This document shows, in pieces, positions 20,797 to 35,497 of a stretch of 64,000 nucleotides of DNA. The stretch covers positions 5,267,427 to 5,331,426 of the forward strand of contig OU696592.1 of NCBI GenBank assembly GCA_916048095.2. Reading direction: 5' to 3'. This stretch comes from Sacculina carcini. Taxonomy: Eukaryota > Arthropoda > Thecostraca > Sacculinidae. Position 1 is the first letter of the stretch. Each line of letters opens with the position of its first letter. A program made the translations under genes and the position numbers. Under the pieces are notes generated by a model that was given only the letters and a program-made list of their open reading frames with translations, was not told the origin of the DNA and did not search any database.

Positions 20797-22336
20797 TTCT
20801 CGGGAGACGTGAAATGGAAAATATGAAAATTATGAATTTGAATAGTTCTATATCGAGGCATATTGGCAATTTCACAACAATTCCATATTAGCGATATAAT
20901 GGGCGTTCTCGGGTAAAAAAAGTTACATTTGGGAAGAAGTATGTTAGTTATTCGTATGACTAAATGCTTAAATGATAAAGTATACGCCGAGTTCAACAAA
21001 AGAGTGATTTTCCCCTTAACGACCTCATTGAGTGATAATTATTAGATTCAGTGATGAATATTGTCAACATTTTCGTAATAATCGCAAGGTCACTAAGGCC
21101 CTCTGCTACGCTACTAATGTTGGAGCACTACAAGAATAAATAGAAACTAAAAAATAAGAGGGAAATTGATAAAAATGCCATTTTAATAAGTAGAAACAAT
21201 TTATAATATTAAACATTTATGCATGATAATGTATAGAAATAAAGCAAAATAAAATTTTACTCACCACTCAAGTGTACACCATTCACTCACCATTCACGGT
21301 GGACCTCACTAGATTCAACTAAACAGCTTAAACACTAGTTGAGATGTTGGCGCTGGCAGTTTGACTGACAAATTATTTGTCCTTAGCCGCGTACAACCAA
21401 GTCAGCCTGTTGATTTCAGTCATAACAGACTCTGAGTGAAAACAAGGTTTCCACACAAATATGACCAGATTTATCAATGTCCACACTGGCTGACATCCAT
21501 CCAGGATTTTCACGCACATTTCGTTCGATACAAACAAACTTAGCAGGCATCTTCCTCGCCTGGTTCACACCTGTATGGGTTTTCACATTACATTGTATTT
21601 GTATTTGTGGGCGACACGTCAAATGTGATCGATGTGCCGTGATCACAGCTTTAGTCATGTATGCTTGTGTGCATTAGAATGGGTGGATTCTTTACTTTTC
21701 CAAAAGTTTAACTAGTACCAAGTTGCGGTAGATACATTTTTTTCATGCTGATTCCGAAAATGTATATTTTATTGGATTCAATGAGAAAACCTTTTCCGGA
21801 AGTCAAGTTGAAACATCCATTTTGTCGTGAAATTGCGATCGTGTAGCGTTTAATTGGCTGCCTTTGATTTTAAAATTGTTGTTGTTTGTTTGTTTGATTG
21901 TTGAATTGTAATTGAAGTCACCATGGAAAGGATGCAGTTTTCACGCAGACTTAGAAAAATGTTGTATCAACATTCATGCGATACTTTTTCTCTCAAATTA
22001 GTTGAAAATGAGGTTATTTAATCAAATTCCGGTAATCATACGCCAAAAAATAATATATTAATAATATATTCAATAGAATAAGCGTAATAAATACTATGTA
22101 TTAAATTTAGTATTATACCTCGTGTAATATGACTCTGCGCGCACAGACTTACTTGCAAATAATGTACATGTATTTCAGAAAAAAGAAGACAATGTAATAC
22201 GCATTTTTTAAATACACGTGAAAAACTGCATTCACCGCAATTGCATATTAGCGTTAATTCTAAAACGCACCGTAGTGTTCATGTAGTGAGTGCGCAATGC
22301 GCATACATTTTCCTGTCAGTCCTGATACTAAGATCC

Positions 22337-22690
22337 GTGTGGACCCGGGTCCGAGAATCCGAACCGTGTGGACTCGGATCCGTGTGGACCCGGGTCCAAG
22401 AATCGGAACCGTGTGGACTCGGATCCGTGTGGACCCGGGTCCGAGAATCGGAACCGTGTGGACTCGGATCCGTGTGGACCCGGGTCCGAGAATAGGAACC
22501 GTGTGGACTCGGATCCGTGTGGACCCGGGTCCGAGAATCGGAACCGTGTGGACTCGGATCCGTGTGGACCCGGGTCCAAGAATCGGAACCGTGTGGACTC
22601 GGATCCGTGTGGACTCGGATCCGTGTGGACTCGGATCCGAGAATCGGAACCGTGTGGACTCGGATCCGTGTGGACCCGGTTCCAGAACCG
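22337..22690. repeat. 45-bp minisatellite in hAT-1
   Basis: About seven to eight tandem units of 45 bp, each made of GTGTGGACCCGGGTCC, a GAGAATCGGAACC spacer and GTGTGGACTCGGATCC. Each contains the 12-bp palindrome GGACCCGGGTCC. The period is a multiple of three, so long frames appear on both strands; none is likely to be a gene. Confidence 0.9.
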
Positions 22691-22825
22691 GTTCCGAGTC
22701 TCGGACCCGGTTCCAATACCCACGTAGCAGAACCGTCAGAACCGGTTCCGGAACCGGTTCCTGCCCAGCCCTACTATCCAGAGCTATATGCAGTATTCAT
22801 CAACAACAACAACAACAACAACAAT

Positions 22826-23392
22826 AGGTGGGTAGGATGAATACTGCTATATGCAGTATTCATCATCAACAACAACAACAACATTATTATGTGGGTCTCG
22901 ATTTTGAACTTGCACATGCAGTTTATATCAGCTGTATTGTCGGCATTACATTTCTACTTAAGTTTTATGATACTATTGCTTCTTAAACCAGCAGCCCCAC
23001 GAATTTCGTGTGATATATTGTTGATTTTCATACTGAAAATGACAATCCATAATCACATAACACAATCACACATCCACAATACAGGAGCTTTTTCCATTAC
23101 ATTCTAGTCTGGTATCATTATGTTATTGGTAATAAACTGTCAGCCCTGGTTTGAAGATTTCAGGTTTGGAGACGTCAAATATATTTTCAATGATAATCTA
23201 GTGAAGCATTTCTGTTATACGCTATTGATAATGTAGCGGCTCTTATATGATATGATTAAGTTTATTTTACTTTTTAAACAGGCGTCCAATTTTGAATGCG
23301 TTGTATGTGCATCGTGCACATCTACACGCTATTTACGATTGAATATTTCTTCCTCAAGGTACATGCGTACCACGTGGTTGTAGCGTTGGTTT
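22826..23392 (+). repeat. Right copy of the 0.6-kb duplication flanking LINE-2
   Basis: 567 bp repeating 14999-15603 in the same order, from AGGTGGGTAGGATGAATACTG to GTAGCGTTGGTTT. Differences are few: shorter LINE-tail region and scattered substitutions. It restores the 5' exon of zinc-finger gene 1 that LINE-2 would otherwise have split. Confidence 0.8.
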
Positions 23393-23477
23393 GTTAGCTG
23401 CGATAGTGAACTGACAGCTACGAGCAAGAGCCTAATTCAGCACAGATATTCTACTGCACTCTGAAAACAAAGCGGAT

Positions 23478-25104
<1,627 letters not shown>

Positions 25105-25510
25105 GAAACTATTATTGTAGAATATGTTGCTTTTTGCTGACATTAGTGGCTTGGACATTTGATAGAGAATAGAATCTTGGAGAAAGTTCGTTGTTGTTGA
25201 TGGTCATCGTGTCAAAAGTTATTTGCATGGCTGCGAGTGAATTCGTCACGTGTGTATATGACGGTGTCTATTTGTGTCACCTGGTGGCATAATATTTTTA
25301 TGATACAGTAATGTACAGTTTTATGCGTTTAAGTGTGTTCACGTTTTGCATGGGTAACATTCTTAATTGTTTGTGTATACTGTCTTGTATGTGTGTGCGT
25401 GTGATTGTGTTGGTTTGCACCTTCAATATATGCATTCTTGTTCTGACGTTGTTTTTATGCAGTCTCGAGCAGCACTCTGTGTTACACCAGATGTAACTGA
25501 CTGTGAACTA

Positions 25511-26035
25511 GATAGAGACTTGGGGAACGCGTAATGGATTCAGCTCTTCTACGAACAAAATGGCAGGCTTATACTTTTGCCACCGTCGAGGAGCCTGCTC
25601 TGATATAGGGATTGGATCATACGACAGTGATAGCTCATTCCAATTTACGGTCCTTATGGTTCTTGTTATGCACGTTGGATTTGCGCTTGATCTATACTGA
25701 CCTATACCGCGTATTACTGCTGAGAATATCATGTTTAAAAAATCGAATATGTTGAATGTTGTATCTCAAATGATCGACGCACGAGGTAGTTGACACGAGG
25801 CAACTAACGAGAGTTCCTGATTAACGAGAGTTATTTCTGGAGCACTCGTTAATCAGGTCGCCTCGCGATTGCGCAGGCAAAGACATGATATGACTCCGGA
25901 GTCCGCAAAGTGTCGTTTGAATGTGGTACACTACGCAGGAATACGCATGTCACCAGCACGTTTCGCCAACTGTCGGTGTCTTTATTGGGACTGATGAGGC
26001 TCCGTTGACGTTACGTCGTCAAGACCTGGACCAAG
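25511..26035 (+). pseudogene. I-type LINE RT fossil, U2
   Basis: Decayed relative of LINE-1, alignable with about 2150-2640 of that element: GAGACTTGGGGAACGCGTAA, GCCACCGTCGAGG, a CTGAGAATATCATG/CTGAGAACCATATG pair, CTCGTTAATCAGGTCGCCTC and GATGAGGCTCCGTTG. Many indels and stops. It contains a 13-bp inverted repeat (CCTGATTAACGAG, 25817-25858) absent from LINE-1. Confidence 0.75.
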
Positions 26036-26258
26036 ATTATCAAATTTGATATTATATATAGCAATCTGTAGTGCGCCCCGTGCAACAGCATCATGAACCA
26101 CTTCGTGGAACCTGCCAGAAGCACACGCGTAGCGCTCTCTGTCATGGCTACATTGTGTGAGTGTGTCATTGGAAGAGGGGCACTCGTCCTCTGCATCTTC
26201 AAGCGCAGTGCAACTATGTGCATGTATGTACCAGTGTCGTATGCCGTGTGTCACAATA

Positions 26259-26297
26259 AACAGTCGGTCCTTAACATGTGTGTCTGGACCGACTGTT
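26259..26297. repeat. Hairpin next to AATAAA (U2)
   Basis: Perfect 12-bp arms AACAGTCGGTCC and GGACCGACTGTT with a 15-base loop. AATAAA overlaps the left arm. Conserved once per unit: U3 35243-35281, U4 39275-39311, U5 46376-46414, U6 62315-62353. Confidence 0.75.
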
Positions 26298-26481
26298 CTA
26301 CATACTCGTCATCTAATTGCGCCTCTCTGTTAGCAGCTGTGTGTGACTCGTCATTAAGGACGACCCACCATAAGATGCTGACAAGAGTTAGCAGCAATGA
26401 CACATAGCGCCAGGGCACAGAGTACAGCGAATATACTGTACACCCCGGATATAAGATATGCGGATAAAGGAGAACGCCGGA

Positions 26482-26511
26482 TATAAGCGAAACCAGAATA
26501 AGAGTTCAGTT
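26482..26511 (+). promoter_or_regulatory. Candidate core promoter (U2)
   Basis: TATAAG at 26482-26487 and TCAGTT with its A at 26508, 26 bases apart. Upstream lies a GGATATAAG-type repeat (two copies in ~35 bp). It would drive transcription toward zinc-finger gene 2. Confidence 0.35.
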
Positions 26512-26694
26512 TGACTGGCAGTCTGCTATCCAGAATCATCTAATAAATCCATAGAATGTATAGGAAATTCATGCAAAAATCGAAAAAAACATGCGCATTT
26601 CAGTGATATTATATTTATTGCGCATATTTGCACATGTGTTTCAATAAATAAGACAATAATCAATACGCACATACTAGCTTTTACGTTGTACCTT

Positions 26695-26751
26695 GTTGTT
26701 GTTGTTGTTGATGAATACTGCATATAGCTCTGGATAGGCTCAAATGCTACA
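26695..26751 (-). mobile_element. 57-bp 5'-truncated LINE-2 tail (U2)
   Basis: Antisense copy of the last ~40 bp of the LINE-2 3' UTR plus (CAA)n, flanked by a 9-bp TSD, TTGTACCTT (26686-26694 and 26752-26760). The same insertion is present in U5 and U6. Confidence 0.8.
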
Positions 26752-27229
26752 TTGTACCTTTTGAGCGGAGTCACGCTCAGCCATTGTATATATAATCGCA
26801 AGTATATATACGAGGACAATTTCGTAAAGATAAACCTGTGCTCGCGATTGCATTTTCGGCGCATGGTGGCGTAATGTTGAAATGTGGTCTGTTGTATTTA
26901 GGTGGGTCTCGCTTTTGAACTTGTACATGCGGTTTATATCAACTGTATTGTCGTTATTTAATTCCTACTTAAGTTTTATGATACTATTGCTTCTTAAACC
27001 AGCAGGTCCACGAATTTCGTGTGATATTTTGTTGATTTTCATATTGAAAATGACATCCACAATATAGGTGTTTCCATTAAATTCTAATCTGGTCTCATTA
27101 TGTTATTGGTAATAAACTGGCAACTCAGGTTTGGAGGTTTCATGTTTGGAGACGTCAACTATATTTTCAATGAGAATCTAGTGAAGCATTTGGGTTATAT
27201 GCTATTGATAATGTGGGGGCTCTTATATG

Positions 27230-27801
27230 CCAAGGAATCGCTCTCATCCTCCTTTCCTCAAGCATCTATCTCTGCTCAACCACATATCCTTCCGAAAATC
27301 ACTGTACCAAACGTTCCTACATCGATGACTTCATCATCCCTCATCATTTCCATCGCTGCCAAAAATCCTTATCTTTCATCCTACATATCATCAAATGAGC
27401 TCTAATTCCTATTCTTCACTCGCTCCAAGTTTAACTCCAACTGTGCCATTTTTTCACTTACTCCTGAATGCCGTCAAGCCATCTCTCAACATGGTGACAG
27501 AATTTTTGTTGACTTGATGCGACTCCCTGTTTACACCCGATGTTGGATATCCCACTGTTCCAAATGTTTAGGTCTTGGTCATTCTCCCTCATCTTGCAAA
27601 TCACCACTTTCATCTCCTAGATGCGGCTATTGTGCAGGTGAGCACCAATCGTCATCCTGCCAATGTAAGTCCTCACCATGCTGCTTTCGCTGTTCCCAAT
27701 CAAAACTTCCTGACAAGCATGCGGCCTTTTCCTCCTCCTGCCCATTCTTCATTAAGGCCAGGAACTCTCTAATTACACGTACTTTCCCATCAAAAAACTA
27801 A
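27230..27801 (+). pseudogene. CR1-A1 ORF1 with zinc knuckles
   Basis: Frame is open from the truncated 5' end to a TAA at 27403-27405, then continues to 27801. Knuckles: CSKCLGLGHSPSSC (CX2CX4HX4C), CGYCAGEHQSSSC and CFRCSQSKLPDKHAAFSSSC. This is an RNA-binding ORF1/gag-like protein. The TAA is shared with copy 3 (63468-63470); copy 2 has AAA there and is open. Confidence 0.7.
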
Positions 27802-28089
27802 ATTCGATTGAACTATCCTTCTATCATTTCACTGAATCATCACTTGTTTCTCCTAATTCTTCATGTATTCATCGCAACGATCCTACTCCTGAATCCTCTC
27901 ACCCAAAACATTGCTCTCTCTCCAAATTCACGCCTTCTCATTTCTTTCCATGCTCTACTCTTAATTCTCCTATCATCTTACATTCCACCACTCTGCCTTC
28001 TCAGTTTTCGGACACTTCCTCAAACATTTCCGATTCGTCTTCTCCTCATCCATCCATTCCTAACAACTTCTCTCCTTCCCTGGCGTTAT

Positions 28090-29151
28090 TGAATATACGT
28101 TCTGCCCGGAATAAATCATACTATATATCTGAACTTCTCTCTTCACACAACCTTGATATCCTGTCTCACAGAAACCTGGCTTCAAGAATCTGACTCATCC
28201 ATTTTTTCCGCATCTCTTCCTTCTCATTACTCTTACCTTAACGCCCCTCGTCCTTCGTCCCTAGAACGTTCCTCAGGTGGCGGTACTGGCATCATTTTTC
28301 GATCCAAGTTCTCTGTAGTGCGCTGCTCGCTCTTGACTACTCCGCCTAGTTCCTTTGAAGTTCTCTCACTCATTGTCAAAGGCTGTTCCTCTTCTCGTGT
28401 TTGTCTTAATATTATCTATCGTCATGATCACCTTGGTTCCACTCCTAAATTCCTATTAGAATTTCCTGTCCTGATTGAAGCCATTATATCTCGCTTCTCA
28501 CATTCCTTCTTGATCCTTGGTGATTTCAATTTTTGGCCCGACTCTCCTTCAAATAAACCCTATACTAAGGATTTCCTATCTATCCTAGAAACTCACTCAC
28601 TAGATATGACTCCTCATGTTTCTACACACATTGCTGGACATACTCTTGACTTAATTATCACCCCTTCCATATCACATCACTCTGAACCATCCCTTCCTCC
28701 TGTCACTGTTTTTCCCTCTGATTCCAATTTTACTGACCACAGCCTTCTTCTCACGGCCTTCCCACTTCATCCTGTCCCCTCTAAAACCAAAACTTTCTCT
28801 TATCGTGACTACAAATCATACAGCCCCGAAACCTGTTCTGCTTTCATCTACCATCACCTATCTCCATTTATGTATTTGAATCTTCACCATTCTCAACTTT
28901 ATTCCTTCTTCACTTCTCAACTCACCTCGATCGCTGATCATCTCTTTCCTCTTCGCACTTTCCGAGGTGATAAACGACCTCCTCCGCCACCTTGGTCCAC
29001 TCCTCATCTAGTATCTCTAAAGCGTTCCCAGCGTCGACTAGAACGACGATGGCGACGCACCAAATCTCCAAACGACTGGAAATCCTTCGCTTTTTCTCGT
29101 GCCGACTACGTCCGTACTGTTCTCGATGCTAAAAAAATCATACTACCTTAA
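28090..29151 (+). pseudogene. CR1-A1 ORF2 endonuclease region
   Basis: AP-type endonuclease: LLNIRSARNKS near 28088, then after a frame change ISCLTETWLQE, SGGGTGIIFRS, FLILGDFNFWPD and THIAGHTLDLIIT, ending in the domain linking to RT. The frame change near 28155 is present in both complete copies. A seven-A run near 29130 breaks the frame again in this copy only. Confidence 0.75.
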
Positions 29152-29725
29152 TCACATTCCTTCCCTCATATCCTCTCCAAAACTGCTCTGGTCAACCCTG
29201 AATTCCCTTCTAGGTCGCAAACCAACTGCTGAGACCACCATCTCCTGCTCCGATTTTGCCAAATATTTCACTGATAAACTCATTTCCTTACGCTCTGAAC
29301 TACACTACTGGTCTGAACTACACGCTCTGAACTTTCCTACACCATCAAACCATGCACGTACTACAACTTTCCCTTTTTCTTCTACCACATGTTCCTTAAC
29401 TTTTTTTCATCAGATCTCAATAACTACCACCCATCGCCTCATCACACACACTAAAAAATCATTTTGTCCATCTAATCCAATAAACTTTTCTGCTATATCG
29501 TCCTCTCTTCATCTACTCGCTCCTTTTCTGACCCATCTCATCAATGCCTCTTTTCTTCATGGAACCTTCATCACCAGCAAACATGCCATTCTCACTCCTA
29601 TCCTTAAAAAACCCTCTCTTGATCCGACAATTCTAAAAAACTACCGACCTATTTCCCTCCTTCCATTCTCCTCCAAAATCCTTGAATCTGCCATCTGCCA
29701 TCAACTATCAGCCTATCTTCATCAT
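29099..29725 (+). pseudogene. CR1-A1 RT N-terminal part
   Basis: Contains LINASFLHGTFITS, ILTPILKKPSLDPT and NYRPISLLPFSSKILE, the fingers region of CR1/L2-type reverse transcriptases. The frame ends where the solo LTR enters at 29726 and resumes at 30585. Confidence 0.75.
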
Positions 29726-30579
29726 TGTAACAATGTTTATATTTCATGCGGTGTTGTATATAACTTGTATTCTTATATCTTTATTTAGTAATCGTTGATT
29801 GTTTTGTGCATTGTGTATTGTATGTTGTGCATTGAAAGTGACATAGGATAGAAGTTTGGACAGGAAGTGAAGCGTAAACACATGCATCACTGTCAACACA
29901 GTAGGTTAGAATACAGAACACAGCATTGGTTGCACACACGTAGGCACACACACACACAACTGCAAGACATTAAGAGACAGCAGGGCAGCACGTGCACACG
30001 CATATATTACACACACCAGTGTGTAAGACTATGGGCGTGCTGCATTGTGGTGACCTTGCGGTCCGTAACTAATGAGGCCGTACACAACTTGGAGCTGGAG
30101 AATGAAGTACGCGGCGCTAGTTGGCACTATATAAGCACAGTGTTTTCACCATTCGGGGGATAGGCAGTATGGATATAGGAATAGAAGAGCAACGGCAGTC
30201 GAGATAGGGGATAGAGAGGATGAAGATAGGAATAGAAGAGCAGCGGCAGTAGGGAAGATTCAGTAGAGAAGTGGAGTGGTTCAGAGGGAGAATGGAACGG
30301 AACAGAGTATAGCAACACCAGAACGGGGAGAACAAGAGAACAGATAGGAAGACAGACAGGAGAGACAGACTAGCAGATACAGGCAGAACAGATAGGATAG
30401 AACATTGAATATAACGTTAGGACGATAGAGCTAAGAACTGAACTTTCAATATCACGACGAAATACATTGTTTCAACAAAACTACTGTTTGGAATCGGCAC
30501 AACAAGAGTTATCGCGGCGCACAACATTAAGAGGCCTGCTCCACTAGAATTATCATCGCTGAAGACAAAAAATGTTACA
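29726..30579 (+). mobile_element. Solo LTR inside CR1-A1
   Basis: 854 bp starting TGTAACAATG and ending AATGTTACA, flanked by a 5-bp TSD, ATCAT (29721-29725 and 30580-30584). The uninterrupted sequence is in CR1-A2 near 57630. A TATATAAG box lies near 30126. No internal domain, so it is a solo LTR; strand is tentative and set by the TATA box. Copies 2 and 3 of CR1-A lack it or are not covered here, so it post-dates the unit duplication. Confidence 0.8.
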
Positions 30580-30594
30580 ATCATAATCATCTCC

Positions 30595-31779
30595 TTGACG
30601 ATCTTCAATCAGGTTTCGTTCCACGACGTTCAACCGAATCTGCCCTTGTTCGCCTTCAGCACGATATACTCTCTCTTTTTTCACAAAAAAACATCTGTAT
30701 TACTTATTCTCTTGGATATGTCATCTGCTTTTGACCTCGTCGATCATAAAATTTTAATTCAAGACCTCTCTTCCATTGGAATATCCCATTCAGCTCTTTC
30801 TCTCTTAACATCCTTCCTCACTAATCGCTCCTACTCTGTTCTTTTCGATTCCTGTCATTCACAAACTCTTCCTCTTTTATCAGGGGTTCCCCAGGGCTCA
30901 TCACTGGGGCCTATTCTTTTTAACATTTACATGTCATCTCTCTGTCCCATATTGCGCAAATTATCCCTTTCTTTTCATATATATGCAGATGACGTCCAGA
31001 TTTTCCTTCCCTTATCCTATCAAAAGTCTGTTCCTCATATCATGGACACTATCTCATCTTGGGCCTCCTCAGGATCACTGATCATCAATCCTTCTAAAAC
31101 TGAATATATTGTTCTTCACCCGCCTAAGATCCACCCTGCTCTGTCTGACTTGCCTCTTTCATCCCATGTACGTGACCTCGGTATTATACTAGATCCGCAC
31201 CTATCCTATCAAAAACACTTCACTTCTACCGCTCATATCTGTCGGTTAATTATCCGAAATCTATATTTGATCCGTCCTTACATTGACTCTCCTCTCGCGC
31301 ACTCTCTGGTATCTGCTCTCATACTCCCCCGCATTGACTACTGCAATTCACTATTTCTACACCTTCCACAGAAATCCTATAACATACTGCAGTCTATCCT
31401 TAATCAAGCCTGTCGTTTCATCCTTCGCCTTCCTCCACATCACCCCACATCATCCCATCTACGTGACCTGGGTATCCTACCCATACCTTACCGCATTCAT
31501 CATAAAATCTGTTTACTGACATACAAGCTCTTACATCTTTCTGATTCACCGCAGTATCTTCTAGAACTCCTATCGCCACATGTTGGTCCTCGTGATACAC
31601 GACAGTTCAAAGTACTCCTTGAACCTCGTTCTCTTTGTGAATCCTTCTGGTCGACACGCTCTCTTCAGTTTACTGCACCACGTATGTACAACAACCTTCC
31701 ATATGAACTGCTCTCCTCCACATCTGTTAAATCATTCTCGAAGCTACTACATTCTCACCTTCTCTCGCTATTAGATTAA
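30595..31779 (+). pseudogene. CR1-A1 RT C-terminal part
   Basis: Shows LLDMSSAFDLVDHKIL (first catalytic Asp), GVPQGSSLGPILFNIYM, HIYADDVQIF (intact YADD), then thumb sequences RDLGIILDPHLSYQKH and ALILPRIDYCNS, and the conserved CR1/L2 end. Open to its natural stop at 31777-31779. It is cut off from its N-terminal part by the solo LTR. Confidence 0.85.
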
Positions 31780-32446
31780 ATGACCTGCTCATAATGCTAA
31801 AAGCATAAAAGCTAAAAGCATGCTCATAATTGCATTATTTGTACTTGTTTTGTATGTGTGCATGCTAGACCTTTTCTCGATATTAGATTAAATGACTTGC
31901 TCATAACTGCATTCTCTATACTTGTTTGTATGTGTGCTTGTTTATGTTTGCATGTCTGCCTGATTCGCATGTTACATTTGTAGTGGCATCTTTATTTACT
32001 TACGTGCTGCCTTTTGTAATTACACCTATATTCTGTTTCTTGTCACGACCTCTATAATTTTCCATGTATGTTCGCATGTTTTTCTCTGCAGTTTTGTAGT
32101 TTCTGCATTTGCATGTTACATGTATTCTGACTTACTTATTTTATTTAGTTTTATTATTGCATGTCTACTTTATTCTTTATGCCAATTGTGCCTGTGGTAG
32201 GCTGAAGTACAAATACAAATATGATTAAGTTTATTTTACTTTTTAAACAGGCGCCCAATTTTGAATTCGTTGTATGTGCATTGTGTACATCTACACGCTA
32301 TTTACGATTGAATATTTCTTCCTCAAGGTACTGGTGCACCACGTGGTTGTAGCGTTGGTTTGTTATCTGCGATAGTGAACTGACAGCTACGAACAAGAGC
32401 CTAATCCAGCACAGATATTCTACTGCACTCTGGAAACAAAGCGGAT

Positions 32447-33900
<1,454 letters not shown>

Positions 33901-34495
33901 TAGATGTACAAGTGTGATGTCTGCACAAGTGTGAATAGTGGATATACAAGTGTGATGAGAGGATATATTGTATTACACAAGAGTGTACGTGCTAGAACCA
34001 TCACAAGACATTCATACAAGTATTACTTATGTGGCAAGAATTTACTGGAAGTTATCAATGCATATAGAAGCACGTATTGTAGATGAACTGTGAAACTAAG
34101 ATTGTCGAATATGTTGCTTTTTGCTGACATTAGTGGCTTGGACATTTGATAGAGAATAGAATCTTGGAGAAAGTTCGTTGTTGTTGATGGTCATCGTGTC
34201 AAGTTATTTGCATGGCTGCGAGTGAATTCGTCACGTGTGTATATGACGGTGTCTATTTGTGTCACCTGGTGGCATAATATTTTTATGATACAGTAATGTA
34301 CAGTTTTATGCGTTTAAGTGTGTTCACGTTTTGCATGGGTAACATTCTTAATTGTTTGTGTATACTGTCTTGTATGTGTGTGCGTGTGATTGTGTTCGTT
34401 TGCACCTTCAATATGTGCATTCTTGTTCTGACGTTGTTTTTATGCAGTCTCGAGCAGCACTCTGTGTTACACCAGATGTAACTGACTGTGAACTA

Positions 34496-35030
34496 GATAG
34501 AGACTTGGGGAACGCGTAATGGATTCAGCTCTTCTACGAACAAAATGGCAGGCTTATACTTTTGCCACCGTCGAGGAGCCTGCTCTGATATAGGGATTGG
34601 ATCATACGACAGTGATAGCTCATTCCAATTTACGGTCCTTATGGTTCTTGTTATGCACGTTGGATTTGCGCTTGATCTATACTGACCTATACCGCGTATT
34701 ACTGCTGAGAATATCATGTTTAAAAAATCGAATATGTTGAATGTTGTATCTCAAATGATCGACGCACGAGGTAGTTGACACGAGGCAACTAACGAGAGTT
34801 CCTGATTAACGAGAGTTATTTCTGGAGCACTCGTTGATCAGGTCGCCTCGCGATTGCGCAGGCAAAGACATGATATGACTCCGGAGTCCGCAAAGTGTCG
34901 TTTGAATGTGGTACACTACGCAGGAATACGCATGTCACCAGCACGTTTCGCCAACTGTCGGTATCTTTATTGGGACTGATGAGGCTCCGTTGACGTTACG
35001 TCGTCAAGACCTGGACCAAGATTATCAAAG
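34496..35030 (+). pseudogene. I-type LINE RT fossil, U3
   Basis: Nearly identical to the U2 fossil, including the 13-bp inverted repeat (one arm now CTCGTTGATCAGG). Non-coding. Confidence 0.75.
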
Positions 35031-35467
35031 TTGATATTATATATAGCAATCTGTAGTGCGCCCGTGCAACAGCATCATGAACCACTTCGTGGAACCTGCC
35101 AGAAGCACACGCGTAGCGCTCTCTGTCATGGCTACATTGTGTGAGTGTGTCATTGGAAGAGGGGCACTCGTCCTCTGCATCTTCAAGCGCAGTGCAACTA
35201 TGTGCATGTATGTACCAGTTTCGTATGCCGTGTGTCACAATAAACAGTCGGTCCTTAACATGTGTGTCTGGACCGACTGTTCTACATACTCGTCATCTAA
35301 TTGCGCCTCTCTGTTAGCAGCTGTGTGTGACTCGTCATTAAGGACGACCCACCATAAGATGCTGACAATAGTTAGCAGCAATGACACACATAGCGCCAGG
35401 GCACAGAGTACAGCGAATATACTGTACACCCCGGATATAAGATATGCGGATAAAGGAGAACGCCGGA

Positions 35468-35497
35468 TATAAGCGAAACCAGAATAAGAGTTCAGTT
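35468..35497 (+). promoter_or_regulatory. Candidate core promoter (U3)
   Basis: TATAAG at 35468-35473 and TCAGTT with A at 35494, again 26 bases apart. Confidence 0.35.

Larger units (their letters stand above)
19942..22773. mobile_element. hAT-family transposon, internally decayed (hAT-1)
   Basis: 2832 bp with an 8-bp TSD, CTATCCAG, at 19934-19941 and 22774-22781; the uninterrupted site occurs at 26720-26750 on the opposite strand. Termini TGGGGCTGGGCAGGA and (complement of right end) TAGGGCTGGGCAGGA match hAT inverted repeats. Subterminal DNA is packed with GGAACCGGTTCC-like palindromes. Only the dimerisation-domain end of the transposase is recognisable; a 45-bp minisatellite fills the right side. 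Non-autonomous. Confidence 0.88.
15604..22825 (+). mobile_element. I-type LINE with (CAA)n tail, interrupted by hAT-1 (LINE-2)
   Basis: Non-LTR retrotransposon, 5' truncated within ORF1, about 4.4 kb without the nested hAT. It has ORF1 (to 16077), ORF2 with endonuclease, RT, RNase H and CCHC (16143-19841), a 3' UTR ending in ATGCAGTATTCAT and (CAA)n at 22788-22825. The joined 3' UTR (19842-19941 plus 22782-22825) is confirmed by short tail copies at 26695-26751 and elsewhere. The flanks are 0.57-0.6 kb direct repeats of unit DNA, not a short TSD. Confidence 0.85.
27230..32218 (+). mobile_element. CR1/L2-like LINE, copy 1 (CR1-A1)
   Basis: 5'-truncated LINE inserted between CTTATATG and ATATGATTAAG of the unit; the empty site is CTTATATGATATGATTAAG (for example 36231-36249), so no clear TSD. 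It has an ORF1 with zinc knuckles, endonuclease and RT, no RNase H, and a 3' UTR ending GGCTGAAGTACAAATACAA. It carries a solo LTR at 29726-30579. Copies 2 and 3 occupy the same site in U5 and U6, so they spread with the unit rather than by retrotransposition. Confidence 0.85.

Noticed and set aside
22337-22690. CRISPR array
   Set aside because: The 45-bp repeats are contiguous with no unique spacers, and the DNA is animal.
22241-22840. Long frames on both strands with 15-residue repeats (RIRVDPGPRIGTVWT type)
   Set aside because: They follow directly from a 45-bp minisatellite whose period is a multiple of three; all frames are open and none resembles a protein family.
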